Positions 1 to 11,500 of a DNA stretch of 64,000 bases are shown in pieces. This DNA is from Neovahlkampfia damariscottae (lineage: Eukaryota > Heterolobosea > Selenaionea > Neovahlkampfiida > Neovahlkampfiidae): contig JABLTG010000022.1 in assembly GCA_016618085.1 (NCBI GenBank), positions 1 through 64,000 of the forward strand, given 5' to 3'. The notes under the pieces were generated by a model. It worked only from the letters and a program-made list of their open reading frames with translations, did no database searches and was not told where the DNA came from. The position numbers were made by a program, and so were the translations under genes. Position 1 is the stretch's first letter. The number at the start of each line of letters is the position of its first letter.

Positions 1-1391
1 GTTTGTGATGATATCTTTGATAATTGTATGCAAACTGAATGTAATCATTATGTAAGTGAAAAATAATTTTTATTGTTTTTTTCTTGTAAAAAGTACTGTC
101 AAGAATGTCTTGATAAAACATTAAAAACAACTGGAGGTATTTTAATTTTATTAAAATATAGGTTTTTGTTTATATGATAGAAGTATAATTGATAAAAACG
201 AATGCAAAAGAAATATTCAAGTTAATCAAGTTATAGAAAAACAAGAAATGAAATGTGGAAATGAAAATTGTCAATGGACAGGAAATTTCTTTGAATATAA
301 ATTAAAACACAAAAATACTTGTGAATTTGAAAAAGTTAATTGTGAAAATGACAGAAATGGTTGCTTCCAAAAAATACCAAAAAATAAAATTGAAGAACAT
401 CAACAGGTTTGTGAATTTAGAAAAATTAGTTGTGGATTCTGTAAAAAGAATGAAATTACATTCAATGAAATGAAAAATCATCACGATTTTTATTGTGAAG
501 GAAATACAATTGAATGTCCAAATAAATGTGAGAATTTAGTAATTTTCAAAAATGTAAAAACTCATTTGACAGAAGGTAAACCTCATATTTTTTCCATTTA
601 TTTAAAGAATGTCCACTCGAAAGTATTGATTGTCCGATGGGATGCAAAGAAAAAATTAAAAGAAAAGATACAAAACAACATTATGAATCTTCATTGAATC
701 AACATTTTCTATTGGCGATTTCACAAATTGAAAACTTAAAAAAAAATCATCAAAATGAGCTCTCTGATATGGAAATTAAGTTCAATAATTTAAAGGAATT
801 CGTTAAAAGTGATAATGAAAGGGTTATCCATTCATTGCAGGTCCATATGGAACATTCATCAAAAAACATTTTGGAAACCGAGAAACAAATAGAAGGATTA
901 AAAAATGAAGATAAATTCCTACAAAATGAAATGTTTAAATTGGGAAAAGGTTTGAGATGGAAAATCAACAAGAATTTAGTTCAAAAATCATCATTCAAAA
1001 AATCCATATCATCTCCTCCGTTTATTGTGCATGGGATTAGATGGTACTGTCAATTATTCCCAAAGGGACAAAACAAAGAAGGAAATTTTGATATTTTTTT
1101 GCTCACTGTTGATCAACCAAAAAAAGATACTTTTTTTGAAGTGATGTACAAATTCTCTTTGAAAAATTTTAAAAATTCTCAAAGTCTTTCTCTTCAAAGT
1201 GAAGGTGAGAAATCTTTTTTATTAAAATATTCACAGAGTTTAGAAACACATTTCATTCGCAACAGTATGGTTATGGGACATACCTTGGTTCGTTTGATGA
1301 GATTTTGAAAGAAGAATCATTCATTTTTGATGATTTTTATGAAATTCAAATTCAAATCTTAAAAGTAGAAATGTTGGTTTATTCAAAATAA
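1..1391 (+). CDS. RING/TRAF-type zinc finger/MATH protein (5' end outside window)
   Basis: 3' part of a TRAF-like protein, probably an E3 ligase or signalling adaptor in the cytoplasm. The first two exons (1-51, 94-136) and the start of the third carry a RING-like series of Cys and His (CDDIF, ECNHYYCQEC, then a degenerate last pair FCLYD). Two or three TRAF-type CCHC zinc fingers follow (about 250-650), then a coiled coil (about 720-940) and a C-terminal MATH domain beginning at WKINKN. Introns at 52-93, 137-161, 576-607 and 1205-1236 all keep frame. The last one matters: without it the frame ends early at 1308, with it the MATH domain finishes normally (YGYGTYLGSFDEIL) with TAA at 1389-1391. 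The family (RING-TRAF-MATH) is well known in Dictyostelium and other protists. The start codon lies left of the window. Confidence 0.85.
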
Positions 1392-1466
1392 AAGTTTTGA
1401 TGATTATTTGAAAAATATTCTCCGTCAAAGTAACTTTTGATTGGATCTATTCCCAACGAATCAAAA

Positions 1467-2165
1467 ATGTCAGATTCTTCTTCAGAAGATGAAGAAGAAA
1501 TGACCTCTGAAGAATTTTTAAAAAAAAACCAAATTTATTATCCTTCAAATCCAACATTATCAACTGCTTCAATTTTTAAATTCAAAAATATTTTTGTATT
1601 TGAAACTCTGTTTATTTTCAATGAACACTTTTTTCAAAGTGAAAAAAGAGTTTTAAATAAAACAAAAAAACTACCAAAAAACAAAGGAATTATTAGATTA
1701 ATTGATTTTAATCTGTCAAAAACTGTCGATTCAACTTTTATTATTTCGAGAATTCTTGAAGTGGATGATAATATCCCATTTTCAATTGACAAATTAAAAT
1801 ATTTGGGCATCTTTGATATTTTTTCGTTAATAATACAAATCTGTCGCTCTTTGTTGTTTTGTAATTTAAGAAATTTGTATTTAATTGCCTCAATTGAAGA
1901 ATCATTTTTAATCAGTCCTGATTTTAAAAAAGTGAAATTAATATCATCACAACTGGAAGAAGGAAATATTTTTACAGATATTAATCCTGAAAATCAATTA
2001 AATTCATTGTATCAATTTGTATTAAAATTTGAAAAATTTGATAAGATGAAAAAAGTAACAGAAATGAAATTACGATTAAATGAAATTATTGTTTTTCTAT
2101 TTAGTGACATAACCTATATAAAATCAAGTAATACTCATTTTAGTGATGTTATTTTCATTTTTTAA
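1467..2165 (+). CDS. hypothetical protein, 232 residues
   Basis: Single-exon reading frame starting at MSDSSSEDEEEM, an acidic Ser/Glu head. I do not recognise the family. The middle (IIQICRSLLFCNLRNLYL) faintly recalls the helical C-lobe of a protein kinase, but no HRD, DFG or glycine loop is visible, so I do not call it one. The ATG at 1467 is preferred because a TGATTGG (inverted CCAAT) lies 25 bases before it, as for other genes here. No signal peptide or clear membrane segment. Confidence 0.55.
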   Translation: MSDSSSEDEEEMTSEEFLKKNQIYYPSNPTLSTASIFKFKNIFVFETLFIFNEHFFQSEKRVLNKTKKLPKNKGIIRLIDFNLSKTVDSTFIISRILEVDDNIPFSIDKLKYLGIFDIFSLIIQICRSLLFCNLRNLYLIASIEESFLISPDFKKVKLISSQLEEGNIFTDINPENQLNSLYQFVLKFEKFDKMKKVTEMKLRLNEIIVFLFSDITYIKSSNTHFSDVIFIF

Positions 2166-2290
2166 ATTGAAAACGTCAATTGAATCAATTTTATATCTTG
2201 AATTATATCTGTTTCCAAAGAATAAAACTAAAAATAAATTTATTTCCGTGGTGGAATCTTTTTCGGAATTTAAGCGCTGAATCTCATCCA

Positions 2291-2297
2291 CCAATCA
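2291..2297 (+). promoter_or_regulatory. CCAATCA box upstream of YME1-type protease
   Basis: CCAATCA lies 22 bases before the ATG at 2320. It belongs to a recurring pattern in this window: CCAAT in either orientation 5-50 bases before most start codons. Confidence 0.5.
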
Positions 2298-2319
2298 AAC
2301 CGTTTTGAAAAAAGCACCA

Positions 2320-4544
2320 ATGAAACAAAACACAAAACTGGTAAACGAAATTTTTGAAGTTCATTATTTTTTAGATTTTAAGAGCCATTAAACCACTCTT
2401 AAATTTTCCAAATTTCTTAAAATATGCAAAAAGACAGTATTCAACAAATTTATACGTTCTTGAAGAAAGAGCAAATACTCAACCAAATGATGCTTACAAA
2501 CAAGAAATGTATTTAGAAGTAAGTCTAAATTGATAAATTAAACCATAGGCATTGAACAATTCAAATCAACCACAAGAAGTTATTCGTCGTTATTTGAATG
2601 AAGATTTTGCAAAAAATGAAAAAACAAAAGAAGAATACCTTAAAGCACTTTTGAAAATATCTGAATTTTCAATTGATTCTCAAAATGTTTCTTCCATACC
2701 AAAAGCTCAAAAATATAACTCAAAACCAAATTTTCAACAAGAAGAGTCTCAAAATTTTTATCAACAACAACAACCAAATCAATTTTATCAACAACAACAA
2801 GATTTTCAAAATTATCAACAACAGCAACAAAGACAATATGAATCAGTTGGTGGGCATAACTTTCAACATAATTCACCACAAAATCCGATTTTTGTTCAAA
2901 GTACAAGTGTTGAATCATTTTTTTCAAAAGTTATGAGAGTTCTATCCATAACTGTGACAGTAGCAGTTGTTTATATACTTTACAATTCATATAAAGGAGT
3001 GACTGGTCAAGCAAATTCAAAAGGTGGAGGAGCATTTGGACAACTTTTAAACCTTGAAGAACCAAAACCTGTTTTTGAAACTGGAAAGAAATTCTCAGAT
3101 GTTAAAGGAATAGAAGAATGTGTTGAAGAAATTCAAGAAATTGCTGATTTTTTAAAAGAACCTGAAAAATATCAAAGATTAGGTGGTAAATTGCCAAAAG
3201 GTGTTTTATTACATGGTCCTCCTGGTACAGGAAAGACTTTATTGGCTAAAGCTATTGCTGGTGAAGCTGGTGTTCCATTTTTCTTTTCAAGTGGATCAGA
3301 ATTTGAAGAAATGTTTGTAGGAGTTGGAGCAAGACGTATTAAAGCTTTATTTGCAGCAGCTAGAAAACACTCACCTTGTATTATTTTCATTGATGAAATA
3401 GACTCCATTGGAGGAAAAAGAAATGCAAGAGATAGTCAACATGCAAGACAATCATTGAATCAAGTAAAAAAAAAAAAAAAAAAAAAATTTATAATTTCTT
3501 TCTTAGTTATTAGCTGAAATGGATGGGTTCAAAGAACATGAAAATCCTATTGTTGTTATAGGAGCTACAAATTTTATGGATAGTTTAGATTCTGCTTTAC
3601 TCAGAGCTGGAAGATTAGATAAAAAGATTGAAGTTCCACCTCCAACAGTAAAAGGAAGAAAAGAAATTTTAAACCTCTACTTACAAAAATCAAAAATTTC
3701 ATCCGGTAAGATCAATTTAAAATTAAAAAAAAAAAAAAGACTTGAATGTTGATAAAATTTCAAGATTGACTTCTGGCTTCACAGGTGCTGATTTAGAAAA
3801 TTTAGTCAATTTGGCTTCTGTAAACGCTTCAAAAAAAAATAAAACCCAAATTGATATGGGCGATATGGATTATGCATTTGACAGAGTTGTTATCGGTTTA
3901 GAAAATCAATCATTAAATAGTATCTTATCTGAAAAAGAAAAAATGAAAACAGCTGTTCATGAGTGTGGACATGCTATTATAAGGTACCTTCAAAATGAAA
4001 AAGCACTTCACAAGTTAACCATCATTCCAAGAGGAAAAACACTTGGAGTTGCTTATTATATTCCTTCTGAATCAAGTGAATACATTGGCAATAGAGAAGG
4101 TTATTTACAAACAATAGATCAAGCTTTAGGTGGAATGGCTGCTGAAGAAGTGTTTTATGGAAAAGATAAAACAACATCTGGAGGTAAAAAAAAATGTTTT
4201 TGTTTATTTTTTTAGTGTCAAGTGATTTACAATCAGCAACTCAAACAGCTCGTCTTATGGTAACAAGATTTGGTATGTCGGATTTAGGTGCTGTTGATTT
4301 TGGTTCAAATTATGAAAATTTAAGTTCAGAAATGAAACATGCAATTGATTGTGAGATACAAAAAATTATTAAAAAGCGTTATGAAATAACTAAAGAAAAA
4401 ATTGTTAAAAATAAGTATAACATTGAGCAAGTTGCAAAAAATTTGATTGAATTTGAAACTTTATCAGGTCAAGAATTTTCAGATATTATTGCAGGAAAAA
4501 AAATTAGAACTGGACTTTCAAAGTCTTATGTTAAATTTGATTAA
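2320..4544 (+). CDS. mitochondrial i-AAA (YME1/FtsH-type) zinc metalloprotease
   Basis: ATP-dependent protease of the mitochondrial inner membrane that degrades misfolded membrane proteins. Six exons (2320-2340, 2375-2518, 2549-3463, 3507-3705, 3740-4183, 4216-4544) give 683 residues. The first 30 residues form a basic presequence ending near RQYSTN. Then come a Gln-rich stretch (about residues 130-160), one membrane helix ([15 protein letters not shown]), Walker A GPPGTGKT, Walker B IIFIDEID, a pore-loop segment [13 protein letters not shown], the SRH ([11 protein letters not shown]) and the zinc site HECGH (usual form HEAGH). A single membrane helix before the AAA domain and the FFF-SGSEF pore segment favour i-AAA (YME1) over m-AAA (two helices). 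Length is near the family norm. Two introns carry long A runs (3464-3506, 3706-3739). Confidence 0.93.
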
Positions 4545-4558
4545 ATTTTTTTTGTTCT

Positions 4559-4565
4559 CCAATCA
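4559..4565 (+). promoter_or_regulatory. CCAATCA box upstream of NMNAT-like gene
   Basis: CCAATCA 22 bases before the ATG at 4587, inside the 42-base spacer that follows the protease stop codon. Confidence 0.45.
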
Positions 4566-4586
4566 GAATTCTTATTTTTCTCATCA

Positions 4587-5497
4587 ATGTTTGACTCCAT
4601 TTCTCATCATTTGGATGAAGATGAAATTGATAACTTTAAAAAACATTCAAAAAATGAACTAGAAACAATAAAAGAAGAAAAAGAAAACAACAATCAAAAA
4701 GAAAAAATATTAACCACAGATGAAATTGAAATTATAACTAATCATCCCAATTCACAACCTTTAAGTAATTCACATTTCAAAATTAAACTATTTTCTATTC
4801 AGATATTCCAGCTACAGAACTGACTTTTATTTTACAAGAGGAAAATCCCATGAGTAGATTCAACATCCAACCAAAAAAAGAGTACTCAAATTTCTTTGAA
4901 AAAAAAATTGAATTGAAAGATTTACCGATGTATCCAACTCCTTTACAAAAGATATTTGTCAATTTGAAGGAAAAGAAAGAGAAGAGAAATACAATTCTCT
5001 CAAAAACTTTTTGTGTAATTTTATATTTTGAAGAATTTTCTCCCATTAAAAAAAGAGATATTTTGATATTAGAAAAAGTTAAAGAATCATTAGAAAATGA
5101 AGAATATCAAGTTGTTGGAGGTTTTTTAATTCCAATTTTTGATTCTAAAAATTGTGATTTGAAAAAACGAATTGAAATGTGTAAAATGATATCAAATGAA
5201 TCATCATGGATTGAAACAGATGAATATTATTCGGAATTGAATGAGTCAAAAGACCAATTGGAAGTTATTCTTCATTTAAAAAATTTGTTTCAAAAATATT
5301 TCCAAAATGAACATGATGAATTGAAGATTATGAACATTAATTTATCATCAGATAGCACATCATCAAATAGTTTATCTGATGGGATTGAATCTGTTATATT
5401 GTACAAAGAAAACATTGATAGAATTTATGGAAACCATTACTTGAAATTTTTGAAAGAATTTGAAAATGAAGAGGTGGATGAAAAAATTGAAAAATAA
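4587..5497 (+). CDS. NMNAT-like nucleotidyltransferase-fold protein, probably without the usual active site
   Basis: Two exons (4587-4764, 4803-5497). The N-terminal 70 residues are acidic and low complexity. The middle resembles nicotinamide-mononucleotide adenylyltransferase: the segment EYQVVGGFLIPIFD matches the NMNAT strand usually followed by ISPV, and a downstream R-x-x-MC...SSWIETDEY matches the family's R-x-x-M...S-W-x-x-V-D region. The family's first catalytic motif (GSFNP...H) is replaced by FEEFSPIKKRD, and no clear ISSTKIR motif is seen near the end, where an acidic Ser/Asn region takes over. I infer a divergent, probably non-catalytic relative. It could instead be another Rossmann-type nucleotidyltransferase-like protein. 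Confidence 0.55.
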
Positions 5498-5579
5498 AAC
5501 ACATTTCAATTGTGGATAAAATTCTGATTGGTCTATTTTCAACTCTCCAACGTTCAACAAAACAACCAAAAACAATTGG

Positions 5580-8500
5580 ATGGCATTGAAAAACATGAAG
5601 TCGATCAACCAAACAAAGAATTTGTTAATAATTCTATTTCTATTCATTTGTTTATGTAAATCTGATATTATTTCGTTTGGTTCAGGCGCAGATGGACGAC
5701 TTGGAGTTGGTTCAAATTCAAATGAACTGTCACCAAAAACTTTGACGTCAATACATTCAGTTTTCTCACAAGAAATCAAAAGAAAAATTATCAAAAAAAT
5801 TTCGTGTGGTGAAACTCATTGTTTAATGTTAAGCGGTAAGTTATTCAATTGTTAAAATATTTCAAGAGGACGGTTTGTTATACTCTTACGGAGGAAATAC
5901 ATATAAACAACTTGGAACAGAAAATACCACCAGTTCCAATAAAATTCAAAAAGTTCACAGTTCATTGTATGGAAATTTGGGAGGAGCAAAAATTATTGAT
6001 ATAGCAACTTCACAATATTCAAATTTAATTCTAACTCATGATAGAAAAGTTTATTGTTGGGGTATTTCTTGTTTCTTTGAAGTTTAATTTTTTTGAAGGA
6101 AAAAATGACCAAAACGAATGTGCTACTGGATCAACTTCAACACCCATAAATGTTACAAATGTGTATAAACAAGCTGATACGGTGCTTGTTTCGAATATAT
6201 ATGGAGCATATGGAGCGAACTTTTATTTTATTCGACAAAATGGTGACACATTTTCCACTGGCGATAATACGTACGGACAAAGATGTGCCACAACATTTGA
6301 TGCAAAGCTAATATCCAAAGTTAATTTTGTGCTTGTTGATACTCCAAAAGTCATTCGTATTTCAGCAGGTAAAAACTATGTTTTGGCTATTCTTTCAGAT
6401 GGTCTTTACGGTTGTGGAAATAATGAAAATGGAGAACTTGGATTCTCTATTGATAGCATTGTTTCAAATTTTCGATCTATGAGTTATAATCGCCCATATC
6501 ATTTTTCAGGAGGACATGATCATACTCTGTTAATGGATTCTGCAGATAATACTCTTAAAGGACTCGGAAAAAATGACAAAGGACAATTGGTAAGTGCATC
6601 ACTTTCTGACTCTTTGACAAGGGAAATGGTGTGACTTCAGGAATTGGAAAAGCAAAGGTCTATACAGTAAACACTGGTAGCATAAGTGGTAAAATTTTGT
6701 TTTCATTTGGTGCAAGATCTCAGTTTTCCTATGCTTATGATTCCAATGGAGGATTTCATACTTGGGGTAACAATGACAAAGGACAACTTGGATTAGGATC
6801 AGGAACAAGTACTTTTGATTCACCTCAATTTGTTTCAATTAACTTCGAAAATTTACCATCCCAATTCAATGGTGCATCTGATGCAATGAGCATACTTTCA
6901 AGTAAATTCAATATTATTTAATTTTTAGCTTGTTCTCCAAGTGGACGTTTTTCTGTTGATTGTTTATGTGATAACATTGATGAGGATGTAATCGTGAGAA
7001 GTTCAAGGGGAAATTGTAATACAACTGGATGTTCAATCTACATGAAGGTTGAATACAGTCCAGATGTACAACAATCCAATGCCACAGTTGATCTTGTATT
7101 GTCAGATTTTGATACCACATACAAACATGTAAATTTGTCGAATACCTATTTTCAACAAACTTATTACCCAAATAAACCTAGGAACTGTAGTCAATATGAA
7201 AGATTAATATCAACAGTAATGGCGAAGTTTCAACTTGCACAAGGAATGGTGGATTTAATAGCAAAACCAAATGAATATGTCGAGCAAAAATGTTCTAAAA
7301 ATGTAATTGATGTTCTTTTTACATTGAGAACATTACCTTGCTTTACTGTTCCTGATTATTGGTTGAAAGATGATTTTATTGATTATGTGAATAATGTTCC
7401 TTTCATAACAGCTGGAGTATCTTTAGTACCTGGTATTAAAGGAAAAGGTTTCAAATTCCACACAAGATATTCAAGAGTAGAATTTTATGCTGGAAGTAAA
7501 TTTAAAAATGAATTTACTATATCATTTTGGGCTCGGACATACAAACTAGACAAGCAAACTATATTTTCATTACAAAATGTGAATTCCACAAATACACAAG
7601 TGGAAGTATCATTTGAACCAAGATTAACACTTTATGTCTATGGAACAAAGTATCAAAGTGCTACAGTTGGTTTTCCTGATACATCTTCAATCCACCATTA
7701 TGCTCTCTCCTATGACAAAGCTGGAAATATCAGATTTTTTTATGATGGAAAAAAAGAAACTCTTTTTGGAACTGCGAATGTTATTTTTCCTAAAAATAGT
7801 CATGTGGTTATTGGTCAAGTTTATGCTCCATATGATGCTTCAAATCAAATATACAAATCTGGTTTCTCATTTTCTGGAATATTGGATGATTTTAAAATAT
7901 TTTCCAAAAGTGTTAATGATAATTTGATTCAAACTTTTGCAAATGATCATGATATTACAAGTATATGGAACTGTCAAGGGAATGGAAATGATGACTTAGC
8001 CTTAAATCATGGTTCTCCGTTGTCTATGAATTATGTAGCTGGCAGATGTTCCTTTGTTGGTTCAATCAATCAGTTTATTTCAATAGATCCAGTATCTTAC
8101 ACAAGATTTCCAGCATCAGAATTTTCAATTTCATTTAAGTATTCCACAACTGCAACAGAAGGGACTTTTTTTTCTTACTCATCATCATCTGATGCAAATG
8201 GGATTTCTTTTGGAATTTTTAGTGGAAAATTCATTGCAAGAATTGGGGCAGCTGTTATTGCCATTCCTGTTTCAAATTATGCTGCTGGATCACTTCAATT
8301 TGTTGCTTTCACGTGGAATGGCTATAGTGGAGAATTTATCATGTACGGCAGTAATCATCTTCCAATTTATGTTCATCCTGCTCCAGTTGGAAAAGGTTAT
8401 ATCCTTCCAAGGGGTGGTGTCTGGTATTTTGGTCAAAATCAAATAAAAATCGCGCATTATTTGGATGACTCAATGAAATTTAGTGGACAATTGGATGAAA

Positions 8501-11500
8501 TTTATTTGTACAATAAAGTGAAAGAATTTGGGAATTGCAATGGAAAATTTGAAAGTGACCCATCAGTTTGCAGTGGCCGAGGAAGTTGTAAAAAAACAAC
8601 TTGTGATTGTAATGATGGATTTTATGGATCGAATTGTGAATTTGAATATTCATGTGCTGGAAAATCTGCAAGTGCTGATGGAACATGTTCTGGAAAAGGG
8701 ACATGCATTGGTCCTGAAAAATGTCTTTGCATTCCTGGCTATATCTCCGGAGATTGTTCCCAGAAAAATCAATTATACTTTTTTGTCAAAGATATGTGCA
8801 CAGAAAACTGCAAAATGAACATGGGATTTTGGCATAGATGTATTCTTTATGATGGACCTTCTTGTTTTTGTGGATATGATAAAGACGGAATCACTATACA
8901 ATGTACATCCACAAATGAAATTGAAAATTTGTAACTCAATTGATTTCGTTCACATTTTTTTAGGAAATTTAAAAATCAAGGTTTATCAGGGACAATCAAA
9001 TCTCTCACAAGTTATACATCTTTGAAATCATTGTAATATTTTATTTTTCTAATTATTTCAAAGGGATTTGTCAGATAACCCTGGAATTACTTTATCAAGT
9101 GAAATTAGATTATTATTGAGCAATAATATTGAAAAGATAAATCTCGATGGAATTCAAGGAAGGTACTCTTCTCTGGTAGCCAGATTTGATTCAGCACCTA
9201 ATAAATTGACTGAATTGAGAATGAGCAATGTCAGTTTATGTGGACCTTATGTTTGGTTTCCAAATATTTCAATATCAACTGATTTTTCAAATATTTGGTG
9301 TAACAAAGAATTGAATACCAATTGCAGTATAATTTCATTCAAATTTAAAAATTTTCCTTAGATGATACAATGGGATTGTTTGATACATATGAAATACTCA
9401 ACGGAAAAGAAGTGGTAAATACAATTGATTTGAAACTATCACCATTTGGATATTGTTTAAGTGGTTCTGTATTTTCACAATCAATAAATTGCTACTCCAA
9501 AGTGAATGATATCATATATGAAACAGCTCCGACAAACATTGATATTTCAAATAATCCATATATCGTGACTTGCAATGCTACTTTCAATACCAACAATAAA
9601 TCTGAAATATATATTGGTTGGAAATTCAACAAAATTCAGATCTCTAAAGAATTGATCGTTTTTAATCTCAATGCGAAGTCTTTCCTTCAGACGAAAGAAT
9701 TTACATATGTATTACCAGGAGAAAATGTCACTGCTTCACTGCTAACAAGCTCCAAGTATCCTTTGGAAGTTCACAAATACTTGTATTGTTATATTGCACC
9801 AACTAAAGGTATTGATTTGAAAATATATCCTGTGATAAGCGTTGGAAAAGAAGATGAATTCAATTGCTCAGTTCCTCAAAGTGACAAAGACAATAATAAT
9901 GGTATAGTTCTTCTACTACTTCTTGGATATTTCAGAAATGAAGGATTCACAAAAGGTGAAAATTTGTACAGTGTTCCAGCTCTAATATATTATTTCAGTA
10001 ACTTTTATTCAGTACTAATTTTTTTTAGATTCAAACACTGGGATTTTACCGTCTCCAGCTATTCTAACAATTGGAATTTCAACACCTGTGACTATTGTAC
10101 CAACTCAGATTTTAATATTTGGATCATATCTGGAAAGAGAGTTAGAGGTTTTGATCAAAGTGAATGATACTTTTCACAATACTCCAAAACCATATCATGT
10201 GGAAAATGGCACAATGTTAATTGAGGCTGTAATAAATTATTACCTGATTAATACTTTTTTTTAGAAAAGTTACACAACAAATCAGAATGGAAAATTTAAT
10301 ATCTGGGGACAAAATGCAGGTTTATTTCAATCACTTTCCAGTGGTTCCATTTTTACAGATTATTCCACTCTATCTGCTGAAATTGGTTACTCCATTAAAT
10401 TTAATTCAACTGGAATTTTTTATGTATGGATTTTTGGAAAATCAGCTGATTCTGCTGGAGTGCATATTGGAATTGATGATAAAGAAATACCATCTGGGAA
10501 ATCTCTTCTGATGAATTCCACTTCAGATTTTAGTTGGACAAATACTTTAGAATCAAAGGAAAGAGCTTTTATAAATATCACATCAACAGGAATTCATTTG
10601 TTAAATGTATGGGTCAGAGATCATGATGTGACTTATCAGAAAATTTTGATCACAAAAGATCAAATTTATGTTCCAGAAGTGAACATTTCACTTGAATACT
10701 CTGTTTCTATTGACGCATTCAAATGGAAAACAACTCTTTCATTAGATCAAGAAGGTGATTATCCTACTTCACTTTGGTATCGCTTGAATCGAACAAGTTT
10801 ACTCTTAAAGATATCAAATGATTTTGACTTAGTTTCTCTGAAACAAATTCAAATTGAAGATTTACACCCAAGAAGCATGAAATATAATACTCCAGTTAAT
10901 GTTACTTTCTATACAAACATTTCAAATTTTGAAAGTAAAAATGTGGAATATTATGTGCGTACAATTCAGGAAGGTGGAGGTGAAGGTTCTTCAATGCTAA
11001 AAAGAAATGGGAGTGAAATGAGTTTACTGGCAGTCCACAATCAACCTGACCAATTCATTCCTTTGAACACATCAATATTGGTGAAACACAAAAATTCAAC
11101 TGAATTTAAGACTCTTTCGGAGAACATTTATCCAATCTACTTGTTTGGTAAGTCATTTTGTTTCTTATGTTTAAAGCTGATGTTACATGGAATCATCATT
11201 ATCCTTTTGTTTCAGCACTTTCAGATAAAACCAATATCAACATTAATGTTACTGGACAATTACCAACAATTTTATATTTTAATGAAATATATTGCGAATA
11301 CAAAACATATGGAGGTGAAATCATGTCATTCACTGCGACTAGGTTCTCTGATGCTGCAAATGATGTAGGATGTACATTGGATATTCCCTCACAGTTTTCT
11401 GCTGTAAATTCAGACTATTTACTGATGGGATTAATGGTGAATGCTTCTTCAATGAAAAATAAGCATAAGTTTTATATTTCAAATAGTGTTATTCACTTTG

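Noticed and set aside
1205-1308. Apparent frameshift in the MATH domain of the TRAF-like gene
   Set aside because: A normal 32-base GT-AG intron at 1205-1236 restores the frame and a proper domain end.
2760-2850. Frame with Asn/Ile repeats opposite the Gln-rich stretch of the YME1-type gene
   Set aside because: It is a shadow of the CAA repeats in the real reading frame.
5372-5794. Minus-strand gene across the end of the NMNAT-like gene and the start of the giant gene
   Set aside because: It overlaps two well supported plus-strand genes and has no recognisable features.
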